Assembly (NCBI RefSeq): GCF_036588685.1 | Contig: NC_086380.1 | Location: forward strand, 33,318,474 to 33,382,473 | Source: Mytilus trossulus | Lineage: Eukaryota; Mollusca; Bivalvia; Mytilida; Mytilidae | Length of the DNA stretch: 64,000 nt | Reading direction: 5' to 3' | Part shown: positions 56,501 through 64,000 of the stretch, piece after piece | Numbering within the stretch: the first letter of the stretch is position 1 | Layout: every line of letters begins with the position of its first letter | Notes under the pieces: model-generated | What the model saw: only the letters and a program-made list of their open reading frames with translations | Told to the model about the DNA's origin: nothing | Databases searched by the model: none | Program-made: the position numbers and the translations under genes

Positions 56501-59500
56501 CTATAAAACCCCTCAGACATATATACTAGGCTATTAGTTGGTCACAGTAACTATGTGGTGTCCCTATAATATGTCTAATTCTAAACCATTAGCTTATTAA
56601 CACATTTAAGTGCTTTGTAAATTGGTCATGTATTTAGTTTATGTGGCAATGGTCTAGGTATTCGTCCAGTTGAACTTCATAAAACAATTGTGATGAAAAT
56701 TTTTAACTTAACAAATGTTCACATAACGTAATATAAAGTCTTTTTTTCAATTTTTAGTTAAGCTCTTAAGTCGATATATATTAACACAAGGAAATGCCTG
56801 TACCAAGTCAGATATATAGCTTTTGGTTTCTATTCGTTCGATATGTTGGAGCTTTCAATTAGCCTATTAATAATGTACATTCAGTTTAGAATTTTCATTA
56901 GTTTTTGGTATTTAGAGGTTTTTTTTCTTTTGATCAGATGTCATTGTCCTAATAACACAAGATTTTGTAAGGGTCGCAGTTTTTTTCGAAATCACATTTA
57001 AAAAAGAAGTCAGATTTTAAATATAATTAACTCCAAGGAAAATTTAAAAAGAAGAGATGGCAAATGGGAAAATCAAAACTAAGACGAATGGAAAACAAAT
57101 GTAATATTCTTGACTTGGTACATGCATTTTTATGTAGAAAAAAGGTGCATAATAACTGGTTTTAAAGCTAGCTTAACCTCTCACTTCTTTGACAGTTGCA
57201 TCAAATTCCATTATATTGACAACAATGTGTGAACAAAACAAACAGACATTATAGTAAAAATGGTAAAATTGGGTGTACAGCAGTCAAAATAATGTTGTAA
57301 TCGTAATCATTATAAAACAAAAATATATGTTACGAAGAAGCACAATATGGCATTTATTTAGACCAAACATATTAGCAAAAAGTATGACAAACAAACACAA
57401 ATTTACCTTGGTACACAACAAAATGACGGGATGTTACACAGCCACGTCATTCATGTATAATACAAACCCAGAAAAAAAGTGTTGTCAACGATTAACCGTT
57501 TGAACGACCGAATACCTAAAACGCTAACCGGTTAACCGGTCTTGAAAACAAATTTAAGATTTGATATAAATTTATATAGAAAACATTAAATAGTTATGTT
57601 TTCTTTCAAAATTGTCGTCGTACTAATTAATTTGACAAAGTAATTGTCCAGTATATTGATTGCTATTGTTAATCCAAAAATATGAAATTAAATAGAACTT
57701 TTCTCTCAGCTCGGGGCAAGATCATAAGGAAACAAAATTAGCATACATGTTTTTTTACAGTAACTTTAAATCAATAATACGATTAAATTATACGATTTAC
57801 TTCATCATATTTGTTCTAATATTGTGAAGACTTACATCTGAATGTGCAATCTCCGTCGTGCAAAGCTTTGTCATACGTTAAACGAAATACTAACTCAAAA
57901 ATTAGGAAATGCAAACCAATATGATTGTTATCAATGTATACTTGATAGTACGAGTAACAAGCCTTGGCATAATCATTTCACATTGAAACCCTTAAAAAGC
58001 AAAGTTTCAGACATTCTACGAGATCAAGAAGTTTTTTTTTCATTTTTCAATCTAAAGTTAGTACAAACGCCTTAGTTGATACGTTCTTTTTATTATTATT
58101 TAAAGTCAAACTTCGCCATGAATCGTCAGACAAGCCTTATAATACCGAAGGACAAACTTCAATTCGTCGTATTATAAAAATGTAAATGTTTAACTTGTAT
58201 GGAAGGTTGTTACATTGACACTCAAACTTCATCTTCTTATATCTATGTGTAGGGTAATTCAACCTTCAACTAAAACTACCGGTTCACCGGTTAATCGGTC
58301 GAACGGTTATTCGAGTAACCGGTTAGGCAAAAGTGTACGATTTGACAACACTAATAAAAAAAATATAGACAAATCACATATTAAGCAAAAATGAAAGACA
58401 AGAATACAAAATAGTTTTACAAAAACACAAGCAATCAGCACTAAATAGGAAAGTAAATGCGATGCATGTTGTAAACAGACAAACACATCAATTGGTATGA
58501 TTTATCAAAATTAAAATTGTACAAGATTAGAATTAAATTTTGTCACGAATAGGAATATGTATTTAGCCATTACGTCAATTCCTTTACAGATGCTCTTATC
58601 AAATTAAGTTGTTAAACTCGTTATAATATTTGAAGGTCATATTCATTAAGAGCAAAGTAGATCAAAGTATTGTCATTACAGTAGTTTTCCGTTTGTGTGA
58701 TTTATTTATTAGGGAAAATCTTAATTCGGCTATGTATATGCGCAGTTATTACTGTTCACATAAATAAAGTAGAAACTGCGATATAATCAACAAAAAACTG
58801 ACAAGTTTATGTAAAAATAAAATAAATCTAAACGTCATTTGAAGGATATTATAATTATAGACAACAACAACAAAAAAAGTTGTCTGTATCTTATCAAGCT
58901 GTTAATTAACACATATCTGGACAAGTAATGGCAGACAATTAGAGAGTCCATATCTACAGTAACAAAAAAATATATGTCATTTTTGCCCAATTTACTCAAA
59001 GACAAAAAATACATATACAATTTATCGTGATCATTTATATACGCTTCCTTTGTTCATTTACAAGGGAAAAGCTTTAACTTAAATATTCAATTTAGGATTG
59101 AAATGAGTGTAGCGAGGTGGTTTCATGTTCATTTTTCAAGTATGGTTCATTGTGCGTACGACCTTTTCTTTTCAATGATCAAAATAATGGTTTATATGAG
59201 AAATTTAATGCGTTTAATTACTTTTGATATACAATCAACGATAAAAAAAATCTTATTAGATGAGTGTAATTTGTCATTGTTGATGCTTCTAGAAATAAAA
59301 ATCAATTTTAAATAAAGGAGTTTAGATTTTATAGCTTACTTAAGGCTTTTAAAAACTGTACATTACATAGTTATCGTTGTTAGTTATTCAAAATGATTAA
59401 CGAAATTTAAGCAGAAAACAACGTAGTTTGACTATAAGCGCACAAAAGCAACGTCAATGCCGTATGGAAGTAATAATGCTAAACGTGTCAGGATATAAAA

Positions 59501-62500
59501 ATAATCACTTTTTGCCAAGTATTTTTGTCTATTCGAGGTCGTTTAAACATTTGAATGCATATCTATTGTTGGGAATCGGATAGGTTGTTTTGTTTGGGTT
59601 TTTTTGGGGGGGGAGGGAGGAGGTCTCTATATATTGATTATTTAAAAATATAAAAATATTTGGAATATTCTGCAGCTTGGCAAATGTTCAGCAAACCCAT
59701 TAAACTGACCAATACCCACGTCCTATGATGAAGTTTTAACTGATACATTTTGTGAATTGACCCACGGCAAAACTCTTAGCACTATGAGATTACTTGCCAT
59801 TAAATTATACCTATTTCATGTTGATTATGTAACTCCTTATGATTTCATTATTTTGCAAGTTATTTCGTTCGTAGCATTTGGATTATCACGTTTTTTCTGA
59901 TGACTTTGGAACTCAGAATAAATGTTTTCTGTGGAAAATATTATCGAATGTTTTACCCTGACGATAAAGTTGGAGACAGCATTTAATGATACACAGGCAT
60001 CATGCACTGTTTTTACTTTTTTTCTTTTCTCGTTGTTATACAAAATTCTTTAAGATGTTTTAAGGTATTGCCAACAAAAGTGTTTAGGATACCTTATCAC
60101 ATATTGTACTTTGCATAATCTTATGTATATATATTTGAAAAATTATAAGACATGTCAGATAATAATTCGTTACATTGAATCATACAATTTCAATTGTCTT
60201 TTTTATCTTCGATATATTCAGATTTTGTATATCTCTACACGATTTCCGTGGTATTTTTAGACTTACGTGTGGTTTGATTGAAACAACGATGGTTTTTTTT
60301 TGACGGCGAATGTTTTGTGTTTCGAATGAATTTTTAAGGTAAAAAAAAAAAGGAAACACTTGATAAAATGACGACATCCTCAAATTGAGGAGAATAGAAA
60401 TCAGTTAATCAAATCTTGTTGTTTGGTTCACAATGTTCTTTTATTTGTATATTTTGCTTTTTGACATTCGTTTTCCTTCAAACGTCACTGATGTCTTTTA
60501 TACAATATACGATATAGTCGAACACAATGTGAAACTTGGTTCTTTTAGAGTTTTTTCTAACATAACATTCCTTACAGAGTAAATTTACCGTAAATGGTGG
60601 GTTCAGAAAATAAAATTGACGAATATGAATAAATGACATGTCTGAATACTGGTACATCATCGCGCTTGCTAATTAAAGAGGGACGAAAGATACCAAAGGG
60701 ACAGGTAAACTCGTAAATCTAAAACAAACTGACAACGCCATGGCTAAAAATGAAAAAGACAAACAGAAAAACAATAGTACACATGACACAACATAGAAAA
60801 CTAAAGAATAAACAATACGAACCCCACCAAAAACTAGGGGTGATCTCAGGTGCTCCGGAAGGGTAAGCAGATCCTGCTCCACATGCGGCACCCGTCGTGT
60901 TGCTTATGTGATTACAAATCCGGTAAATAGTCTAATTCGGTAGGTCAAATTCATGAAAGGGAAGGGGATTGTAGTTACGACGTAAGGAACATATCAAATA
61001 TCAATTGTGAAACGGTTATTCCATAACGGTCAACCAACTCGTGATGGCGTCCGTAAAATTTACGAAGGGATGATTTCAACTAATTAAGTATACGAATCCC
61101 TGTTGACGGGATATCCCAGAGCTTGTGTTTTCCAACCATTAGTTCCTTAAAGAGGGTACCTCCTTGTAAAGAAGATATATATGCAAGAAGCTATATATTT
61201 TCGGAAGGATTCCTGCTGAGGAACTGGATGTCACCAATTTTTTTTTATGTATGTAGGTCAATCTATCTATTTTATGTATTGTTTTTGCAGATATGTACGT
61301 ATTTGTTTTTCGGATTTCGTTATTCCTATTAGTTGTGATTGTCCCTAGTTGATATCAAATTACTTTTATAAACTTGCTTTTCCAATCATCATTTCTTTAA
61401 TAGAGAGCTGCTGTTTCAAATGCATTTATTGAACCAAGAGTTTTAAATGATGAAGTTGAAAATCTTACCAATCACGAGTTGGTTGTAAGTTATGTTATAT
61501 CCGTCTTCCATTTGACGACAGATATCTTCCTCTTAACCTTAATTCCATATCCCCCTCGCGAATATTTATTTTACGGATTTGACTATACTTTTTTAACCTT
61601 TTAGATTATAGCTCTTCACCTTTTATATTGGCTTTCGATTTTAAATATTTTGACCACGAGCATCACTGAAGAGACATGTTTTGTCGAAATGCGCATCTGA
61701 TGTAGGGAAATTGGTACCGGTAATATTGTTACTTGTCGAGTTTTACTTATCACCAGGTTTATACTTATAAGAGCAATACGGCCGAACAACCGGATGAAAC
61801 AGGATCTGCATATCCTTTGGGTGCTTGCTATAACCACCGGTTTTGGTGGAGTTCGTGTTGCTTAGTTGTCCGTTTTATATGTAATGTTTTGTTACTGTTG
61901 TTAGTCTTTTCGTCCTTTATTCGTTTGTTTCCATTGCATTGTCATCTTTTCTGTTAACAAAACTTTTTCGAAAAACTAAGGATTTTCTTACGACCAGGAG
62001 TAGATTACCTTAGCCGTATTTGGCACAACTTTTTGGAATTTTGGGAACTCAATGCTCTTCAACTTTGTATTTGTTTGGCTTTTTAAATGTTTTGATCTGA
62101 GCGTCACTGATGAGTCTTATGTAGACGAAACGCGCGTCTGGCGTATTAAATTATAATCCTGGTACCTTTGATAACTATCAGCTTATTTCTTCTTATGAAT
62201 TTTGATATCACTTTGTTATCTTTCGCCTCTTTATGTCTTAATTTTGCTTAATTGTTTAACCATGGTATTCATAGTTGGACTTCGTTGCCGAGGATAGTTA
62301 CGTACCAGTTCATATCTTTCCTTCTATAAAAGTAAACCCATTTGATTTGTAACGAAGATTTGAGAATTCTGTTTGTTGTTGTATATATATTTAACAATAT
62401 TTCATACGACTATCACGTCGGCTTGCATGTTAAATGTACTATGCTAGCATTTGATTTATTTTATCGAAAAAGAATTTTTTAAATTCACATATTATACCCA

Positions 62501-64000
62501 TGTAATTGCTAGATTTTAGGTTTCTCTTTTATTTGCATTTCTTTACAATATATATATTTGTTTTGTATTTTACTTTATGCATCTTACCCAGACATTATTT
62601 AATAAAGATGACCTGCACAGTGAAGGTATGTATTATTATTAAAACTATTTTTTTTAAACATGTTAAATTATTCTCTTTTTTTTCTCACTTATTTCACTAT
62701 TTTTCTATGGTTTTTTTTAGTGTGATGTTAGTAATTATAAATATGTTTTAGGTTATCACATCTTACATTATGCATGCACGTTTGTAACTTCTCAATAACC
62801 TTTATAATTACATTGTTTTATAAAAATTAAACCATATTTTACAGCAAAATCATATATATTGACAAATAAAAACAAAATGTAACATTGTTATGACTCACAA
62901 AGTTAAATATATTCTCCATACAGTACGAACCAATCACATTCCATTAATGTGCTTCGTGAAAACATAATATATCAAACTGAAGATATGGTATAACTGCCAA
63001 TGAGACAGCTCTTCACACTACACCTGCAGTCAAAGAAATAAGCAACCATAAAATAAGTCATCTGGTCTTCAATAATGAGCAAATTCAATACCGTATCGTT
63101 TTGTTACTATAACTGTTGCTTGAGTCTCTAAATAAATTCCATGCTAACGAAGAGCTTATCTAGATTGGCATTAATCAGAAACACACAAAACGGAATATTT
63201 AAATGTCAAGAGTGTGTAAGAAACGAAACACTAGAAGAGCAATATGACAAGCTTAATGAAGAACCTAAAATAAAACCACTTTCAACTACGATCAACTTTC
63301 TATAGATATAAGAAGATATGGTATGAGTGCCAATGAGACAACTCTCAATCCAAGTCACAGTTTTATCGTTATATTTCCTTTTGAGACTTGGATATTTATC
63401 ACTGAATTTACTTTTCCAATATTGCAATATTGTAAACAAAACAAAAAAGATCCTTTCAGGACTAGCAATTCACTATCTTATTAAAAGAAATGCAAAATGA
63501 ACAATTTTAAAGAAGACAATACGAAACCCCAATTTTCTCACTTTGACAAAGTATAGTGTTATTCTGACAATAAATGTAATGTTTATGATGTGAACAAAAT
63601 GATAATTGCTGGTTGCCGTGTCAATATTTAAATTTTTTACTGCATTTGTAGAAATTGAACAACAGTTTCGGAGAGAAATGAATTATTTTGATATCAACAT
63701 CACGAAGAAAGCCGTGCGGAAGCTATCTCCGGACTTTAAGGAGTTCGTTTTAAGTTGCAAATATGAGGGTGAATTGTGTAATGAAAGGTAAAAGTATATA
63801 TAATATGTTTTTCATAACAACAAATATTGATTATGATTGAAACTCCTTACCTTTTTTTTTTGATAGCGTTACTTTTATCACTTGAAAATATTCAAAATAC
63901 CTAATCATGCACAACAAAAACACACATAAAAGCAAGGTACGGTCCCTTTTATTGCTACTGCATAGACCTTATCTGACCCCATTTCAAAGGTGAACATACT
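53361..64000 (+). CDS. Gene C: DEG/ENaC-family ion channel subunit, 5' part (exons 1-4; continues past the window)
   Basis: Third tandem paralogue, truncated only by the window edge. Four exons join to 560 nt (186 codons plus 2 nt) without stops: MMSASDVRTLF, the HG motif (TTFHGVNRI), TM1, YFPSISFCDLNPLSH, microexon 3, and EQQFRREMNYFDINIT with SCKYEGELCNE. Exon 2-4 lengths and phases equal those of A and B, so eight more exons are expected downstream. Intron 2 is 6.4 kb, against 2.4 kb in A and 1.9 kb in B, because of transposon-type insertions. By eye it is closer to gene A than to gene B in exons 1 and 2. Nothing in the visible part suggests a pseudogene. Confidence 0.93.
53635..53825 (+). 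repeat. Dispersed repeat, intron 1 of gene C (plus orientation)
   Basis: GGAGCACCTGAGATCACCCC ... TGGTGGAGTTCGTGTTGTTT ... TTAGCCATGGCGTTTTCAGT ... TTTGGTATCTTTCGTCCCTC. Inverse copy at 60676-60860. Confidence 0.9.
55685..55985 (+). repeat. Dispersed repeat, direct copy 1, intron 1 of gene C
   Basis: AACTCCGAGGAAAATTCAAA ... AATGGCAAAATCCAAAACTA ... GACGAATGG-like ... ACAAATTCCATTATATTCAC. Ends about 35 bp before exon 2. Copy 2 at 56995-57305. Confidence 0.7.
56021..56225 (+). CDS. Gene C exon 2
   Basis: 205 nt after AATTGTAG; YFPSISFCDLNPLSHRK then NGTVDIRN, donor GTATGT. Confidence 0.95.
56995..57305 (+). repeat. Dispersed repeat, direct copy 2, intron 2 of gene C
   Basis: AACTCCAAGGAAAATTTAAA ... 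AAAATCAAAACTAAGACGAA ... CATCAAATTCCATTATATTG. Same orientation as 55685-55985. Confidence 0.7.
57478..58352. mobile_element. hAT-like MITE (non-autonomous DNA transposon), 875 bp, intron 2 of gene C
   Basis: Terminal inverted repeats AGTGTTGTCAA (57478-57488) and TTGACAACACT (58342-58352). Just inside both ends lie multiple CCGGTTAACCGGT / ACCGGTTAATCGGTCGAACG inverted motifs. Flanking 8-mers AGAAAAAA and AATAAAAA are similar but not identical, so the 8-bp target duplication is only weakly supported. No transposase frame inside. Confidence 0.72.
58353..60675. other. Middle of gene C intron 2
   Basis: AT-rich; a G-rich tract (GGGGGGGGAGGGAGGAGG) at 59607-59624. No exon or clear repeat supported. 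Confidence 0.45.
60676..61100 (-). repeat. Dispersed repeat, intron 2 of gene C (minus orientation)
   Basis: GAGGGACGAAAGATACCAAA ... ACAACGCCATGGCTAAAAAT ... AACCCCACCAAAAACTAGGG ... GTGCTCCGG, reverse complement of 53635-53825. It continues as GCAGATCCTGCTCCACATGC and ACTCGTGATGGCGTCCGTAA. Confidence 0.88.
61400..61495 (+). repeat. Inverse fragment of the 61020-61090 repeat
   Basis: AACCAAGAGTTTTAAATGAT, GAAGTTGAAAATCTTACC and ATCACGAGTTGGTTG resemble the reverse complement of the TGATGGCGTCCGTAA...GATGATTTCAACT stretch at 61030-61080. Confidence 0.45.
61572..61725 (+). repeat. CACGGATTTGGC-family dispersed repeat, intron 2 of gene C
   Basis: TTTTACGGATTTGACTATAC ... CACGAGCATCACTGAAGAGA ... 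TTGTCGAAATGCGCATCTGA ... ATTGGTACCGGTAAT. Confidence 0.85.
61835..61935 (+). repeat. Partial copy of the 53635 repeat family
   Basis: ACCGGTTTTGGTGGAGTTCG, TGTTGCTTAGTTGTCC, then a T-rich stretch. Confidence 0.6.
61965..62185 (+). repeat. Longest GACGCTC-family repeat in the window, intron 2 of gene C
   Basis: AAAAACTAAGGATTTTCTTA ... TTTGGCACAACTTTTTGGAA ... CTCAATGCTCTTCAACTTTG ... GAGCGTCACTGATGAGTC ... GTAGACGAAACGCGCGTCTG ... TCCTGGTACCTTTGATAAC. About 220 bp; best candidate for a full-length consensus. Confidence 0.85.
62592..62625 (+). CDS. Gene C exon 3 (34-nt microexon)
   Basis: 34 nt, TLFNKDDLHSE plus 1 nt, between TACCCAG and GTATGT. The exact upstream TGCATG of A and B is not present; the place reads ATGCAT. 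Confidence 0.87.
62980..63110 (+). repeat. Dispersed repeat, intron 3 of gene C
   Basis: GATATGGTATAACTGCCAAT, GAGACAGCTCTTCACAC ... GTCTTCAATAATGAGCAAA, a diverged 19614/21350-family copy. Confidence 0.55.
63300..63365 (+). repeat. Dispersed repeat end, intron 3 of gene C
   Basis: TAGATATAAGAAGATATGGT, ATGAGTGCCAATGAGACAAC, TCTCAATCC: same start as 19614-19680. Confidence 0.7.
63652..63787 (+). CDS. Gene C exon 4
   Basis: 136 nt after TTTGTAG; IEQQFRREMNYFDINIT then SCKYEGELCNE, donor GTAAAA. Confidence 0.94.

Noticed and set aside
57273-58075. Two 76-77 codon frames in or near the hAT-like element
   Set aside because: Neither resembles a transposase; both overlap repeat sequence.
61400-61495. 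Exon-like stretch (RAAVSNAFIEPRVLNDEVEN) with acceptor- and donor-like borders
   Set aside because: It resembles the reverse complement of the dispersed repeat at 61020-61090, so it is more likely repeat than coding.

Overview
This is a eukaryotic, intron-rich, AT-rich window. Repeat composition and protein type suggest a marine bivalve, probably a mussel (Mytilus-like); that assignment is inferred from recalled repeat families and was not searched. I see no bacterial genes, tRNA, rRNA or CRISPR array.

The only clear protein-coding content is a head-to-tail tandem array of three paralogous DEG/ENaC-type (degenerin / epithelial sodium channel superfamily) ion channel genes, all on the + strand. 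Gene A (7866-25586; 12 exons, 552 aa) and gene B (30592-47457; 12 exons, 557 aa) are complete and intact. Gene C (53361 to beyond 64000) shows its first four exons, then leaves the window. Exons 2-11 have identical lengths and phases in A and B, as do exons 2-4 in C. All introns are GT-AG. The proteins carry the family landmarks in order: cytosolic His-Gly motif, TM1, a post-TM1 FPSISFCDLNP block, a Cys-rich extracellular domain (14 Cys), the pre-TM2 E(L/I)AYT segment, the GGSLGLWVGMS pore, TM2, and an unusual cytosolic tail with a 25-residue internal duplication. Such channels assemble as trimers in the plasma membrane and pass Na+; the stimulus that opens these copies cannot be read from the sequence.

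Layout. 1-7865: upstream region with a ~1.55 kb direct segmental duplication (1148-2705 and 4007-6545). The second copy is interrupted by a 1.0 kb retroposed gene copy on the - strand (5471-6470) with a poly(A) tail, polyadenylation signal, 15-bp target-site duplication and one frameshift. 7866-25586: gene A, with a 39-42 bp minisatellite in intron 11 and an inverted repeat pair in intron 7. 25587-30591: intergenic, ending in a ~150 bp tandem repeat array just 5' of gene B. 30592-47457: gene B, with a foldback element in intron 9 and dispersed repeats. 47458-53360: intergenic, repeat remnants. 53361-64000: 5' part of gene C, whose 6.4 kb intron 2 holds an hAT-like MITE and other dispersed repeats.

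The array looks like a lineage-specific expansion of a channel gene. The coding exons are under clear constraint, while introns and promoters are being remodelled by repeats. Genes A and C resemble each other more than either resembles B, and B has lost most of the upstream block shared by A and C. All lengths, spliced frames and counts were worked out by eye.
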